The notes: generated from the sequence alone by a model not told the origin. 32,594 bases of DNA from Cyclobacteriaceae bacterium (GCA_022841475.1 JALHRJ010000051.1:1-32594); one strand, 5' to 3'. Shown: positions 16,106-26,011, counted from the stretch's first letter. Numbers and translations: made by a program.

Positions 16106-16170
16106 TTTTATGATTTTTGTAAACAGAAAATACGAACTAACAGTTAGTAGTCAAACTCTTTCTGCCACCC

Positions 16171-16698
16171 ATGACACGAAAAAAAAAGCATCCCAGAGAA
16201 TCATCCGTTAGCATGACTGAACTGGTTTTACCCAATGATACCAATACGCTTAACAACCTGATGGGAGGACGCCTGATGCATTGGATGGATATCGTTTCCG
16301 CAATTGCCGGACAAAAACATTGTAACAGTACGGTGGTCACCGCATCAGTTGATAATATCTCCTTTCGTTCACCCATTCAATTAGGCGATGTTGTAACCTT
16401 ACGGGCCCGGGCTACACGCGCATTCAATACCTCTGTTGAGATAAGAATTGATGTTGATGCTGAAAATATTCCGGAAGGAAAAAAAATAGAAAGTAACACG
16501 GCTTATTTTACGTTTGTGGCTGTCGATAAAAATAATCACCCGATTGAAATACCCGAAGTGGTGCCAGAAACGCCAGAAGAAATTGAACTCTATAAAGGTG
16601 CTTTAAGACGAAGACAATTAAGATTGATCTTATCGGGTCGCATGAAACCTGAAGAGGCTAACGAATTGCGATCGATCTTTGATATTAAAGAATCATGA
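16171..16698 (+). CDS. Acyl-CoA thioesterase, hotdog fold
   Basis: This 175-residue protein resembles the YciA/BACH group. Its conserved core is LPNDTNTLNNLMGGRLMHWM, in which Asn and the following helix belong to the active site. TASVDNISFRSPIQLGDVV matches the second conserved strand-loop. The enzyme hydrolyses acyl-CoA thioesters in the cytosol. The C-terminal helical tail (LRRRQLRLILSGRMKPEEA) is longer than the minimal fold, as is common in Bacteroidetes members. It is divergent to the thr operon and overlaps the next gene by four bases (ATGA), so the two are translationally coupled. Confidence 0.88.
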   Translation: MTRKKKHPRESSVSMTELVLPNDTNTLNNLMGGRLMHWMDIVSAIAGQKHCNSTVVTASVDNISFRSPIQLGDVVTLRARATRAFNTSVEIRIDVDAENIPEGKKIESNTAYFTFVAVDKNNHPIEIPEVVPETPEEIELYKGALRRRQLRLILSGRMKPEEANELRSIFDIKES

Positions 16699-17072
16699 GT
16701 CAAGAATTTGAAACCCTTTTTCAGGAAGAAATATATTCCATTCCTTCACCCCTGGTTATTGTTATCGCTAAACCATGGAACGAACTTACCGAGGATGAAC
16801 ACGCCACGCTTATGCGTATGCTTAGTGCATTAAAATTAAGCCTGGCAGCTGTTCAAATCATTCAAAGAAATGAATTTAGCGTAGAGGAACTTTCAACATT
16901 AGCGCCAACAAAAGTATTGGCCTTTGGCGCTAAGCTAAAACCGGCAATGCCTTTCTATGAGAACCACAATCTGAACGGAATTTCGATTATTATCTCTGAG
17001 TCCCTGAATGAATTGGATGATCCAAAAAAGAAAATCCTGTGGACGGCACTACGTGGTATGTTCAACCTTTGA
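16695..17072 (+). CDS. HolD-like (DNA polymerase III psi subunit-like) hypothetical protein
   Basis: This is a 125-residue soluble protein. The pattern of a first strand (PLVIVIAKPWNELTEDEH), a helix with LLxxLSAL, a strand-turn TKVLAFGAKL and a terminal helix after SESLNELDDPKKKILW resembles psi-subunit proteins, which link the clamp loader to single-strand binding protein. I base this on overall layout, not on a catalytic motif, so the name is tentative. It overlaps the thioesterase stop by four bases. The link between these two genes is not obvious functionally. Confidence 0.55.
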   Translation: MSQEFETLFQEEIYSIPSPLVIVIAKPWNELTEDEHATLMRMLSALKLSLAAVQIIQRNEFSVEELSTLAPTKVLAFGAKLKPAMPFYENHNLNGISIIISESLNELDDPKKKILWTALRGMFNL

Positions 17073-17092
17073 GACCTTAAAAACAAAGGATT

Positions 17093-17122
17093 TTGCACGT
17101 TATAGGACTTGTTCTATATTTG
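17093..17122 (+). promoter_or_regulatory. Bacteroidetes-type promoter for the pyrophosphatase gene
   Basis: TATATTTG at 17115-17122 is an exact TAnnTTTG -7 element, with TTG at 17093-17095, 19 bases upstream. The transcript would start near 17129, leaving a leader of about 65 bases that contains the hairpin at 17131-17164. Confidence 0.7.
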
Positions 17123-17130
17123 CGGCACTT

Positions 17131-17164
17131 AAAAACCGTTCGGCTGTGGTCGGGCGGTTTTTTT
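17131..17164 (+). promoter_or_regulatory. Terminator-like hairpin at the 5' end of the hppA leader
   Basis: AAAAACCG (17131-17138) pairs with CGGTTTTT (17155-17162), followed by more T to 17164. It looks like an intrinsic terminator but lies just downstream of the hppA promoter. It may terminate the upstream operon, attenuate hppA, or stabilise the 5' end of its message. Confidence 0.55.
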
Positions 17165-17194
17165 GACATTTTAATCTTGAAACCTTAAATCAAA

Positions 17195-19492
17195 ATGGAA
17201 AACATTCTCTATCTAATGCCCGCCTTTGGGGTGCTCGGTTTACTCTTCGTTGTCTGGAAAAGTGCCTGGGTTAATAAGCAGGACGCAGGAACAGACAAGA
17301 TGAAAAAAATTGCCGGTCACATTGCCGAAGGTGCTATGGCCTTTCTGAAAGCGGAGTATAAGATTCTGGCAATTTTCGTTGCTTGTGTGGCCCTTCTTTT
17401 AGGAGTTACCGCTAATAGCGAAACCTCCTCCCCTTTGGTAGCAGTTTCCTTTGTAATTGGAGCCTTTACCTCGGCTTTAGCTGGTTTTATTGGTATGCGC
17501 GTTGCAACCAAAGCTAATGTTCGCACGACCCAGGCAGCTCGTACAAGCTTAGGTAGAGCCCTTGAAGTGGCTTTTGCTGGCGGCTCTGTAATGGGCATGG
17601 GTGTGGTTGGACTTGGCGTGTTAGGACTTAGTCTCCTATTGATTGTTTACTCAAATATTTTTGGTTTCGATACACAAGCTCAGGTAAATCAAGTGCTAAC
17701 CATAGTTACCGGATTCTCTTTTGGAGCTTCTTCAATTGCCCTGTTTGCACGTGTTGGTGGTGGTATCTATACAAAAGCAGCCGATGTGGGTGCTGACCTT
17801 GTTGGTAAAGTAGAAGCTGGTATTCCTGAAGATCATCCGCTTAACCCGGCAACAATTGCCGATAACGTGGGTGATAACGTAGGCGATGTGGCGGGTATGG
17901 GTGCTGACTTATTCGAATCTTATGTAGGTTCTATCGTTGGTTCTATGGTGTTAGGTGCAGCCTTTATGGTAGATGGATTTGCTGATCAATTTAACGGACT
18001 TTCAGCCGTTCTTTTACCTCTGGTATTGGCCGCAGTAGGTATTGTAATGTCTTTCATTGGAACGTTCTTCGTTCGTGTTAAAGAAGGTGGCGATCCGCAA
18101 AAGGCATTGAACACAGGAGAATTTGTTTCCTCAGGGATTATGATTGCAGCCTCCTATTTCATCATTACCTGGATGCTGCCAGAATCCTGGACATACCATG
18201 ACTTACTTTACAGAGATGCCGCAGGCGAGCCTATTGTTAGAACAATGACTGCTATTGGAATTTTCTGGGCAACAATCATAGGACTTATTGGAGGTTTACT
18301 GGTGGGGCTCATAACTGAACATTATACCGGCATGGGCAAAGGTCCGGTTCTTTCCATTGTACGCCAGTCTTCAACAGGCGCAGCTACTAATATTATTGCT
18401 GGTTTAGGTGTGGGTATGATGTCAACAGCATTACCTATCTTAATTATTGCACTATCCATCATGGGTGCCTTTTATTTTGGTGGCCTGTATGGTATTGCCA
18501 TTGCCGCTGTAGGGATGCTCTCTAACCTGGGTATTCAATTAGCCGTAGATGCCTATGGTCCTATTTCTGATAATGCGGGAGGCATTGCCGAAATGTCTGA
18601 ACTTCCTAAAGAAGTTCGTCAACGCACAGATAAATTGGATGCCGTTGGAAACACTACTGCCGCCATTGGTAAAGGCTTTGCTATTGCCTCCGCTGCATTA
18701 ACTGCACTGGCTTTATTTGGTGCCTTTATGACAACCGCAAAACTTGGATCCATCGATGTATCGAAAGCCAACGTAATGGCTGGTTTATTTATTGGTGGAA
18801 TGCTACCATTCGTGTTTTCCGCACTTGCAATGAATGCGGTAGGTCGTGCGGCCATGTCGATGATTGAAGAAGTGAGAAGACAATTTTCTTCTATCCCCGC
18901 ATTGAAAGCAGCCCTTGAGGTAATGAAGCGCAATGGTGACAAGGAAATGAAGGATTGGACATCAGAAGATCAAAAAACTTTTCATGATGCCGATGGAAAA
19001 GCCGAGTATGGGAAATGTGTTGAAATCTCCACGAAGGCTGCTCTAAGAGAAATGGTCCTTCCTGGATTGATGGCTGTTGTTGTACCCGTAGTAATTGCAT
19101 TTTTGCCAGGCTTTGGGGCCGAATCATTGGGTGGCTTGCTTGCGGGTGTAACGGTGTCTGGTGTGTTGATGGCTATCTTCCAATCGAATGCTGGTGGTGC
19201 GTGGGACAACGCCAAAAAGAGTTTTGAAGAAGGCGTAGAAATAAATGGTCAAAAATATTACAAGAAATCTGAACCGCACAAAGCAGCGGTTGTGGGTGAT
19301 ACAGTGGGCGACCCATTTAAAGATACCTCTGGTCCTTCATTGAACATCTTGTTGAAACTAATGTCAGTGGTGGCACTTGTTATTGCTCCTTTGTTGGTAC
19401 AGACTGACAATGCAACGGTTAAAGTTGAGAAGCCGAAAGAGAAAGTCGAAATAGTAGTTACTCCGGTAAGTAACCACCATCAGAAAAACTGA
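17195..19492 (+). CDS. hppA: Membrane-bound ion-translocating pyrophosphatase
   Basis: This 765-residue protein has about 16 predicted transmembrane segments. The substrate-binding core is intact: [17 protein letters not shown], then [20 protein letters not shown], and later the [17 protein letters not shown] motif. It couples pyrophosphate hydrolysis to pumping of protons or sodium across the inner membrane. In [15 protein letters not shown] the residue that distinguishes subclasses is Ala, as in potassium-dependent enzymes. Whether it pumps H+ or Na+ cannot be decided by eye. The C-terminal tail ([15 protein letters not shown]) is charged. It has its own promoter and a strong terminator. 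Confidence 0.96.
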   Translation: MENILYLMPAFGVLGLLFVVWKSAWVNKQDAGTDKMKKIAGHIAEGAMAFLKAEYKILAIFVACVALLLGVTANSETSSPLVAVSFVIGAFTSALAGFIGMRVATKANVRTTQAARTSLGRALEVAFAGGSVMGMGVVGLGVLGLSLLLIVYSNIFGFDTQAQVNQVLTIVTGFSFGASSIALFARVGGGIYTKAADVGADLVGKVEAGIPEDHPLNPATIADNVGDNVGDVAGMGADLFESYVGSIVGSMVLGAAFMVDGFADQFNGLSAVLLPLVLAAVGIVMSFIGTFFVRVKEGGDPQKALNTGEFVSSGIMIAASYFIITWMLPESWTYHDLLYRDAAGEPIVRTMTAIGIFWATIIGLIGGLLVGLITEHYTGMGKGPVLSIVRQSSTGAATNIIAGLGVGMMSTALPILIIALSIMGAFYFGGLYGIAIAAVGMLSNLGIQLAVDAYGPISDNAGGIAEMSELPKEVRQRTDKLDAVGNTTAAIGKGFAIASAALTALALFGAFMTTAKLGSIDVSKANVMAGLFIGGMLPFVFSALAMNAVGRAAMSMIEEVRRQFSSIPALKAALEVMKRNGDKEMKDWTSEDQKTFHDADGKAEYGKCVEISTKAALREMVLPGLMAVVVPVVIAFLPGFGAESLGGLLAGVTVSGVLMAIFQSNAGGAWDNAKKSFEEGVEINGQKYYKKSEPHKAAVVGDTVGDPFKDTSGPSLNILLKLMSVVALVIAPLLVQTDNATVKVEKPKEKVEIVVTPVSNHHQKN

Positions 19493-19515
19493 TTTCTTTC
19501 ATTTCTGTTTATTAA

Positions 19516-19545
19516 GGAGCGGTGTTTAAGACACCGCTCTTTTTG
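19516..19545 (+). terminator. Intrinsic terminator after hppA
   Basis: GAGCGGTGT (19517-19525) pairs perfectly with ACACCGCTC (19531-19539), and TTTTT follows directly. Confidence 0.9.
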
Positions 19546-19574
19546 TTTAATTTAGGGTTCAAAATTAAGTGCTT

Positions 19575-20006
19575 ATGAAGTTTTTACTAATTCTTTTACT
19601 GTCATTAGGTAGTCTGGTAAATGTCAATGCTCAGGATTCGATAACTGGCAAATGGAAAACGATTGATGATGAAACTAATAAACCCAAGTCTATTGTTGAA
19701 ATTTTTGAGAAGGAGGGAAAATATTATGGTAAGATTCTGAAACTATTCAGAACAGCGGATGAAGATCAGGATCCTATTTGCGAAGAATGTCCTCCGGAGG
19801 ATGATCGTTATAAAAAGAAGATAATCGGCATGGAGATATTAAAGGAAATGGTGAAGTCAGGAAGTGAATATTCAGAAGGAACTATCCTCGATCCGAACAA
19901 TGGCAAAATCTACCGCTGCAAAATCTGGCGGGAAGGAGATAATCTAAAACTGAGAGGCTATTGGGGTCCCTTTTACAGGACACAGACCTGGCTACCGGGT
20001 CAATAA
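19575..20006 (+). CDS. DUF2147 family exported protein
   Basis: This 143-residue protein starts at the ATG giving MKFLLILLLSLGSLVNVNAQD; the GTG six bases earlier is less likely. The signal peptide is clear. The mature protein starts DSITGKWKTIDDET and contains EKEGKYYGKILKLF, GTILDPNNGKIYRC and LKLRGYWGPFYRTQTW, all typical of DUF2147, a small lipocalin-like beta-barrel of unknown ligand in the periplasm. It stands alone between the hppA terminator and the sigma factor gene. Confidence 0.88.
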   Translation: MKFLLILLLSLGSLVNVNAQDSITGKWKTIDDETNKPKSIVEIFEKEGKYYGKILKLFRTADEDQDPICEECPPEDDRYKKKIIGMEILKEMVKSGSEYSEGTILDPNNGKIYRCKIWREGDNLKLRGYWGPFYRTQTWLPGQ

Positions 20007-20114
20007 TTATCATCTCATCGGAAAAATAGCGACCTTAAACCCGAAATTATTCCACTGAACATTAACTAAAGGTTACCAATTGTGGCTCTAAGGGTATTCA
20101 AATTGAACTTGCAA

Positions 20115-20654
20115 ATGGACGAAAAGGAGATTTTCGATCGGATCCAAAAAGGTGACGAGAAAGCTCTTGAGTTCATTTACAAAAAATACTATCGGATGAT
20201 GACTAAGTTAGTCATCACCAATAGTGGAACCGAGGAAGAAGCCCGTGATGTTTACCAGGATGCCCTAGTTGTATTTTGGCAAAAAGCCCGGTCGGGAAAC
20301 CTGGTGATGACGGCCAAAATCAGTACCTACATCTACAGTATTTGTCAAAATCTGTGGCGCAAGGAACTCGATAGAAAGAAAAGGTTATCACATGAAGAAA
20401 AGGATGTAGCCCAGACAATGGACATGGACAGTCCGGAACGGGAAAAGATTATCGCCAAGTGTTTAGACCAGCTTGGTGAAACTTGTAGGAAGGTTTTGAT
20501 GTATTATTACTTTGATGAAATGTCGATGCAGGAAATAGCAGATAAACTAGGGTTCGCCAACACCGATACTGCAAAGACGAAAAAATATAAGTGCAAACAG
20601 AAGTTAGATGAAATGGTAAAAGCACAGTATTCTGAACATGATTTTTTAGACTAA
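20115..20654 (+). CDS. ECF-type RNA polymerase sigma factor
   Basis: This 179-residue protein is counted from the ATG giving MDEKEIFDRIQKGDEKALEF; a GTG 33 bases upstream would add an atypical head. Region 2 is seen in FIYKKYYRMMTKLVITNSG and EEARDVYQDALVVFWQKA. Region 4 is the helix-turn-helix around YYYFDEMSMQEIADKLGFAN. It directs RNA polymerase to a regulon that cannot be named here. The next gene, ten bases downstream, encodes a single-pass membrane protein fitting an anti-sigma factor. Confidence 0.9.
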   Translation: MDEKEIFDRIQKGDEKALEFIYKKYYRMMTKLVITNSGTEEEARDVYQDALVVFWQKARSGNLVMTAKISTYIYSICQNLWRKELDRKKRLSHEEKDVAQTMDMDSPEREKIIAKCLDQLGETCRKVLMYYYFDEMSMQEIADKLGFANTDTAKTKKYKCKQKLDEMVKAQYSEHDFLD

Positions 20655-20664
20655 GTATAGAGTT

Positions 20665-21507
20665 ATGAGCAATGTTGAATTAATAGATGACTATTTGACA
20701 AACCGGCTTAGTGAACAAGATCGGAACGCCTTTGAGGCGCAAATGAAATCTGATCCCACCTTGAAGGCCGATGTTGAAATTCAATCACAAATTGTTGATG
20801 GATTAAAGAAAGCACGCGCTACTGAATTAAAGGCTATGCTAAATAAGGTTCCGGTTGGCGGAACAACATCAATGACACCACTTCAAATAGCTGCCGGTGT
20901 GGTGGGCACAGCAATACTTGTATCTTCTGTCTATTTCTATTTTAAACCAGACACGTCCCCTGAGATTCCAAATGTTAAAACCACCCTTGGAAACTCCAGT
21001 GAACAAAACGAGCCCATAGAAGAAATCACAGCAATAGAAGAGGAGAAGAAAGAAAGTCCAGCGAATGAAGATAAAACAGAAGAAATTACTAAAGAACAAA
21101 AATCTGTCCCTCCTATAGAACCCAAGGCTGCCGCTAAGAGTGTTACTAAACCGGCTCTTGATGTACTGGATCCCTCTTCTGAACTAACAGAAAGCACGGC
21201 TACCCGGGGATCTGGCGAGATCAGTAAGCCCGGTCGGGCTAGTTCAAAAATGGAAGTTGAGATAGATTCTTCAAATAAGAAGTATGCATTCCATTACCAA
21301 TTTGTCAGCAACAAACTGATCCTCTTTGGCTCTTTTGATAAAGCCTTGTATGAAATCCTTGAGATCAATGGAAATATTAATTCGAGGTTCCTTTTTTACA
21401 AAGAGAATTATTATCTACTGGATGATTCAAAAATTGAAATCACTCCTTTGGAAACAATTCGGGACAAGACACTTCTTCAGAAATTGAAGGAATATAGAAA
21501 ACAATAA
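20665..21507 (+). CDS. Probable membrane anti-sigma factor
   Basis: This 280-residue protein has an N-terminal cytosolic domain (MSNVELIDDYLTNRLSEQDR) of the kind that binds ECF sigma factors. It lacks the zinc-binding HxxxCxxC motif. One transmembrane segment lies at about 73-93 (PLQIAAGVVGTAILVSSVYF). A long acidic linker rich in Glu, Lys and Pro follows, then a small C-terminal periplasmic domain (about 205-280). Adjacent to the sigma gene, it most likely holds it at the membrane and releases it on an envelope signal. The role rests on context and architecture. Confidence 0.75.
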   Translation: MSNVELIDDYLTNRLSEQDRNAFEAQMKSDPTLKADVEIQSQIVDGLKKARATELKAMLNKVPVGGTTSMTPLQIAAGVVGTAILVSSVYFYFKPDTSPEIPNVKTTLGNSSEQNEPIEEITAIEEEKKESPANEDKTEEITKEQKSVPPIEPKAAAKSVTKPALDVLDPSSELTESTATRGSGEISKPGRASSKMEVEIDSSNKKYAFHYQFVSNKLILFGSFDKALYEILEINGNINSRFLFYKENYYLLDDSKIEITPLETIRDKTLLQKLKEYRKQ

Positions 21508-21523
21508 ATCCTATTACATATCT

Positions 21524-21561
21524 AGAAAGCCCATTGCCTTAACAGTGGGCTTTCTTGTTTT
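21524..21561 (+). terminator. Intrinsic terminator after the sigma/anti-sigma operon
   Basis: GAAAGCCCA (21525-21533) pairs with TGGGCTTTC (21546-21554), followed by a T-rich tail. Confidence 0.8.
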
Positions 21562-21627
21562 AATGCAGTGATTTTAAGGGATTATTTTCTTCCAAAATCG
21601 TAGAAATCCTCATTATCTTTACGGATA

Positions 21628-22524
21628 ATGTCTATACCAGAAAAGAAATTCAAAGTCCGGAAGAAGAAACTGGGCTCCTACCCTTACGTCAGTGTAGTGC
21701 TGAGCATTACATTGGCTTTATTCGTGATTGGGGTGTTTGGTGCGCTGGTAATCTATTCAAAGGAACTTGAGCGTGTTGTTCGGGAAAATGTAAAAGTTCA
21801 GGTGTATCTTAAAAGTCAGGTCTCGGATAATCAGCGAATCCAAATAGAAAAAAGTCTAGCGTCAAAGTCCTTTGTCGCTAAAAACAAAGAATCAATTCAA
21901 TTTATCTCCAAAGAGGATGCAGCCAAACAATTCATTGAAGAGACAGGGGAAGATTTCAAAAAGTTTCTAGGAGAGAACCCTCTGCGGGATGCTTACCTGG
22001 TGAGAATTCAGGAAGGATATCACGACACTGAAAGTTTGAAGAAAATTAAAGCTGACATTGAACAAATTACTGGCATTTTCCAGGTACACTACATCGAAAA
22101 TGTAATTGACTCAATAAATAAAAATATTACCAAAATCGGGCTGATCTTGATGGGATTGGTTAGCCTGCTTATGATTGTGGTGGTACTGCTGATTAACAAC
22201 ACGCTAAGGCTTGCGCTATTTTCACAACGTTTCTTAATTAGAAGTATGCAACTTGTGGGTGCCCGTAGCTGGTTTATCCAACAACCTTTTTTGTTGCGAG
22301 CAGGTCTTCATGGTTTACTGGCTGGCATGCTGGCTTCCGCACTTTTGATTTTGCTTGTCAGTTTCGCTACCCGAAAAGTGGAGGATTTAGTTTTGATCCA
22401 GAATAACAATAGGCTTTTACTATTACTTTCAACGCTGTTAGGGTTAGGGATACTGGTTGCTGTTGCAAGCACTTACCGGGCGGTAAATAAATATTTAAAA
22501 CTTTCTTTAGACGAACTTTATTAA
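21628..22524 (+). CDS. ftsX: Cell division protein FtsX
   Basis: This 298-residue protein has the FtsX layout: a cytosolic basic head (KKFKVRKKKLGSYPYVSV), a first transmembrane segment at about 23-48, an extracytoplasmic domain at about 50-165, and three more transmembrane segments at about 170-195, 220-245 and 262-285. Segment VQVYLKSQVSDNQ matches the start of the outer domain. FtsX works with the ATPase FtsE to control septal peptidoglycan hydrolases; ftsE is not in the window. A TATCTTTA box at 21614-21621 may be its -7 element, although that would leave almost no leader. It heads a five-gene cluster. Confidence 0.9.
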   Translation: MSIPEKKFKVRKKKLGSYPYVSVVLSITLALFVIGVFGALVIYSKELERVVRENVKVQVYLKSQVSDNQRIQIEKSLASKSFVAKNKESIQFISKEDAAKQFIEETGEDFKKFLGENPLRDAYLVRIQEGYHDTESLKKIKADIEQITGIFQVHYIENVIDSINKNITKIGLILMGLVSLLMIVVVLLINNTLRLALFSQRFLIRSMQLVGARSWFIQQPFLLRAGLHGLLAGMLASALLILLVSFATRKVEDLVLIQNNNRLLLLLSTLLGLGILVAVASTYRAVNKYLKLSLDELY

Positions 22525-22525
22525 A

Positions 22526-22735
22526 ATGAACAAACTCCCCTTTGGAAAAAGAAACTACCAACTGATGACGGTTGGTGTAATTTTGTTGGTTATCGGATTT
22601 ACGATAATGGCCCTGGACAAAGAGCCTTATGGTTTTGGATTTATGGGAATCACCTTAAGCCCGATCATTGTGCTTAGCGGGTTTATAACTGAAATTTTTG
22701 CCATCCTGCATACGCCAAAAGAAAAGCAATCCTAA
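22526..22735 (+). CDS. DUF3098 small membrane protein
   Basis: This 69-residue protein has two hydrophobic segments (QLMTVGVILLVIGFTIMAL and LSPIIVLSGFITEIFAIL) linked by DKEPYGFGFMG, the DUF3098 pattern. Function unknown. It lies one base after ftsX and three before uppP, its usual place in Bacteroidetes, suggesting a tie to the cell envelope. Confidence 0.88.
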   Translation: MNKLPFGKRNYQLMTVGVILLVIGFTIMALDKEPYGFGFMGITLSPIIVLSGFITEIFAILHTPKEKQS

Positions 22736-22738
22736 TTC

Positions 22739-23533
22739 ATGTCTTTCCTGGATGCTTTAATACTAGCCATCGTAGAGGGCCTAACGGAATTTTTGCCTGT
22801 CTCGTCCACGGGGCATATGATTATTGCCTCTTCTGTACTCGGCATTGCTTCAGATCCATTCACAAAAGTATTTACAGTAGCGATTCAGTTTGGCGCCATC
22901 CTTTCTGTTTTAGTGTTGTATTGGAAACGCTTTTTTCAATCTATTGATTTCTACCTCAAATTATTTGTTGCGTTTATACCGGCCATGGTTTTGGGGTTTC
23001 TTCTTAGCGATTACATAGATCAGCTACTGGAACGGGTTGAAGTTGTGGCGTTGATGCTGATTGTAGGTGGAATAATATTCCTTTTCATCGATAAACTCTT
23101 TCATGAATCCGAAGAAAATGGATTTAGAGATGTCTCATATAAGACCGCTTTTCGGATTGGCTTATTTCAAACCATTGCTATGATTCCAGGAGTTTCCCGT
23201 TCAGCAGCAACTATTATTGGGGGGTTAACTCAAAAGCTTACTAAAAAAACTGCTGCCGAATTTTCCTTCTTCCTTGCAGTGCCTACCATGTTAGCCGCCA
23301 CATTGTATAAACTTCTTAAATTCTATCAGGATGGAAACGCGTTCGGATCTCATGAAATTTCCATTTTATTGTTTGGAAACGTAGCTGCATTTGTCGTAGC
23401 TATCTTGGCGATAAAATCCTTTATCTCATTTCTTACCAGTCACGGATTTAAACTTTTTGGCTATTACAGAATTACCTTAGGGGCAATTCTCCTTGCGCTT
23501 TACTGGCTAGGCATTGACCTGTCCATCGTCTGA
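22739..23533 (+). CDS. uppP: Undecaprenyl-diphosphatase
   Basis: This 264-residue integral membrane protein has both signature motifs: [15 protein letters not shown] near the N-terminus and [13 protein letters not shown] in the middle, with several membrane helices. UppP (BacA) dephosphorylates undecaprenyl diphosphate so the lipid carrier can be reused for peptidoglycan synthesis. It also confers bacitracin tolerance when overproduced. It is tightly packed with DUF3098 and truB. Confidence 0.95.
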   Translation: MSFLDALILAIVEGLTEFLPVSSTGHMIIASSVLGIASDPFTKVFTVAIQFGAILSVLVLYWKRFFQSIDFYLKLFVAFIPAMVLGFLLSDYIDQLLERVEVVALMLIVGGIIFLFIDKLFHESEENGFRDVSYKTAFRIGLFQTIAMIPGVSRSAATIIGGLTQKLTKKTAAEFSFFLAVPTMLAATLYKLLKFYQDGNAFGSHEISILLFGNVAAFVVAILAIKSFISFLTSHGFKLFGYYRITLGAILLALYWLGIDLSIV

Positions 23534-23534
23534 T

Positions 23535-24191
23535 ATGGAAACCAGTCCTGACCGATTATTATTAGTCGATAAGCCACTGGGCTGGACTTCATTTGATGTA
23601 GTTAATAAACTAAGATATAGGCTAAAGATTAAGAAAATTGGACATGCGGGTACACTTGACCCACTGGCTACCGGACTGTTGATTCTATGCACCGGAAAAA
23701 TGACGAAACGTATTGATGAATATCAGGCCCAGGAAAAGGAATACACGGGTAAATTTATTATCGGCCAGACTACTCCTTCTCACGATCTTGAGACTAAAGT
23801 GACGGAGACACTTGACATCTCGTCTATCTCTGACGAACGTTTGCACCAAGCAGCAAAGAAATTTACAGGTGTTTTACAACAGATACCCCCACTCCATTCA
23901 GCTATCAAGGTGGATGGTAAACGTGCCTATGCATTAGCAAGAAAGGGCAAAGAGATTGAATTAAAACCTCGTGAGGTTACGATTTCACAATTTGAAATTA
24001 CACACATCAAAAAACCTGAAGTGTGGTTCCGCATTGTGTGCTCCAAAGGAACTTATATTCGGAGTATGGCCCGTGATTTCGGAAACGAATTAGAAGTTGG
24101 GGCATACTTAGCCGAACTTTGCCGAACCAGAATCGGAGAATTTAAATTGGAAGACGCCTTAACCATTGAGCAGATCAATCCTTTACCCTAA
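23535..24191 (+). CDS. truB: tRNA pseudouridine(55) synthase
   Basis: This 218-residue protein starts at the ATG one base after uppP. It has KPLGWTSFDVVNKLR and the catalytic segment GHAGTLDPLATGLL with the active-site Asp. It makes pseudouridine 55 in the T-loop of tRNAs. It is short for the family because it lacks a C-terminal PUA domain, as in many Bacteroidetes members. Its stop overlaps the ribF start (TAATG). Confidence 0.95.
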   Translation: METSPDRLLLVDKPLGWTSFDVVNKLRYRLKIKKIGHAGTLDPLATGLLILCTGKMTKRIDEYQAQEKEYTGKFIIGQTTPSHDLETKVTETLDISSISDERLHQAAKKFTGVLQQIPPLHSAIKVDGKRAYALARKGKEIELKPREVTISQFEITHIKKPEVWFRIVCSKGTYIRSMARDFGNELEVGAYLAELCRTRIGEFKLEDALTIEQINPLP

Positions 24192-25123
24192 TGAAAATCT
24201 ATCACACCCTTGAGGATTTTACTCCATTACGTTATGGTGTGGTTACCAGTGGCACATTTGATGGCGTACATGTAGGGCATCAGAAAATTTTACAACGATT
24301 AAATGAGGTCTCTGATAAAAACAATGGCGAGACAGTAGTCATTACCTTTTGGCCTCACCCACGGTTGATTCTTCGTCCGGATGAACCTTTTATGCAGTTG
24401 TTGAATACCTTTGAAGAGAAAGCTGAATTGCTTCGTGAGCAGGGTGTCAATCATTTGATTCGAATTCCTTTTACTAAGGAGTTTTCTCAAATCTCTTCCC
24501 AAGAATTTATTACGAAAATTCTGGTTGAGACCATTGGCACCAAGAAACTTGTTATCGGATATGATCATCGCTTTGGAAAAAATCGTGAAGGGAGTTTCGA
24601 GCAACTAAAGTTGAATGCTTCAACCTATGGTTTTGATTTGGAGGAAATCTCGAGACAGGATGTTGATCATGTAGGTGTCAGCTCAACGCGAATCCGCAAG
24701 GCATTAGAAGAAGGTGACCTTGATACGTCCAATCATTTTCTGGGTCGCCCCTATTCGCTTTCAGGCAGAATTATTAAAGGTGATAAATTAGGTCGGATTT
24801 TGGGATTTCCTACGGCTAACCTCGAATTAGATTCGCACGATAAATTGGTACCCGCAGAAGGAATCTATGCCGTTAAAGTGGGACATGAAAACAAGATTTA
24901 CGGTGGCATGCTTTACATCGGAACACGTCCTACCGTGAACGGAACCAGGCGATCCATTGAAGTCAATATCTTTGAGTTTGATAAAGACATTTATGGCGAG
25001 ACCCTGCATATTTACTTCATTAAACTCTTGCGCAGAGATTCTAAATTCTCCGATCTGGAATCCCTGAAGAATCAACTGCAACGCGATAAAGACTCAGCTC
25101 TCGCGGTACTGAAAAATCTATGA
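24191..25123 (+). CDS. ribF: Bifunctional riboflavin kinase / FAD synthetase
   Basis: This 310-residue protein has an N-terminal FAD synthetase domain (SGTFDGVHVGHQKIL, then GVSSTRIRKALEEGD) and a C-terminal riboflavin kinase domain (GRILGFPTANLELDS). It makes FMN and then FAD from riboflavin. It is the last gene of the ftsX cluster and overlaps truB by one base. Confidence 0.96.
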   Translation: MKIYHTLEDFTPLRYGVVTSGTFDGVHVGHQKILQRLNEVSDKNNGETVVITFWPHPRLILRPDEPFMQLLNTFEEKAELLREQGVNHLIRIPFTKEFSQISSQEFITKILVETIGTKKLVIGYDHRFGKNREGSFEQLKLNASTYGFDLEEISRQDVDHVGVSSTRIRKALEEGDLDTSNHFLGRPYSLSGRIIKGDKLGRILGFPTANLELDSHDKLVPAEGIYAVKVGHENKIYGGMLYIGTRPTVNGTRRSIEVNIFEFDKDIYGETLHIYFIKLLRRDSKFSDLESLKNQLQRDKDSALAVLKNL

Positions 25124-25182
25124 TATTCTTCATTTGGATTTTGAAGACAGGAAACTGAGATTTGTTCTAAACTAAAATCGTT

Positions 25183-25881
25183 ATGATCAACAAAGTGGTA
25201 GCGGATGCTGATGAGGCAGTGCGGGATATTCCTGATCATGTAACCCTTATGCTGGGTGGTTTTGGTCTTTGTGGTATTCCGGAAAATTGTATCCAGGCGT
25301 TGCTTAAAAAAGGTGTAACTGGACTTACTTGTATTTCCAACAATGCGGGTGTGGATGATTTTGGTATTGGCTTATTGCTAAAAACGAGACAAGTAAAAAA
25401 AATGATTTCTTCCTACGTGGGTGAAAATGCAGAATTCGAACGCCAGTTACTTTCCGGTGAACTGGAGGTAGAACTTATTCCGCAAGGAACATTAGCCGAA
25501 CGTGTTCGTGCGGGTGGCGCAGGCATTCCCGCATTCTTTACTCCGGCAGGTGTGGGCACAGAAGTAGCTTTAGGAAAAGAGGTAAGAGTGTTTGATGGCA
25601 AACCGCACTTACTTGAACAATGGCTTCGGGCAGATTTTGCCATCGTGAAAGCCTGGCGAGGGGACACCTCCGGCAATCTCGTCTATAAAGGCACTGCCAG
25701 AAACTTTAATCCTATGATGGCAACAGCCGGAAAAATTACCATTGCAGAAGTAGAAGAACTTGTTCCGCTCGGAGAACTTGATCCCAATACTATCCATACC
25801 CCAGGTATTTATGTGCAACGAATTTTTCAAGGATCTGATTATGAGAAGCGGATTGAGCAGCGGACAATCTCAAAAATTTGA
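25183..25881 (+). CDS. scoA: CoA-transferase subunit A (succinyl-CoA:3-ketoacid type)
   Basis: This 232-residue protein begins [16 protein letters not shown] and contains [12 protein letters not shown] and [13 protein letters not shown], the typical alpha-subunit motifs. With subunit B it moves CoA from succinyl-CoA to acetoacetate or related acids. The two subunits are normally adjacent, but here a 142-base AT-rich element separates them. Confidence 0.92.
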   Translation: MINKVVADADEAVRDIPDHVTLMLGGFGLCGIPENCIQALLKKGVTGLTCISNNAGVDDFGIGLLLKTRQVKKMISSYVGENAEFERQLLSGELEVELIPQGTLAERVRAGGAGIPAFFTPAGVGTEVALGKEVRVFDGKPHLLEQWLRADFAIVKAWRGDTSGNLVYKGTARNFNPMMATAGKITIAEVEELVPLGELDPNTIHTPGIYVQRIFQGSDYEKRIEQRTISKI

Positions 25882-25891
25882 AAATGCAGCG

Positions 25892-26011
25892 ATTTGAAGA
25901 TTTGAAAATGTAAAGTATGTGAAATGAAAATATAAATCGAGGTTATTATTCGAATGCTTAAACTAATTAGTTCAGCCAAAGCTTAATCTTAAAATTCTCA
26001 AATCATCAAAT
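25892..26011. repeat. AT-rich inverted-repeat element between scoA and scoB
   Basis: The 18-base arm at 25892-25909 (ATTTGAAGATTTGAAAAT) matches the complement of 25994-26011 at 16 of 18 positions. Further TTTGAAAAT and CAAATTTTC copies extend both arms. No gene is inside. The form fits a small non-autonomous element or intergenic repeat inserted into an operon. Confidence 0.6.
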
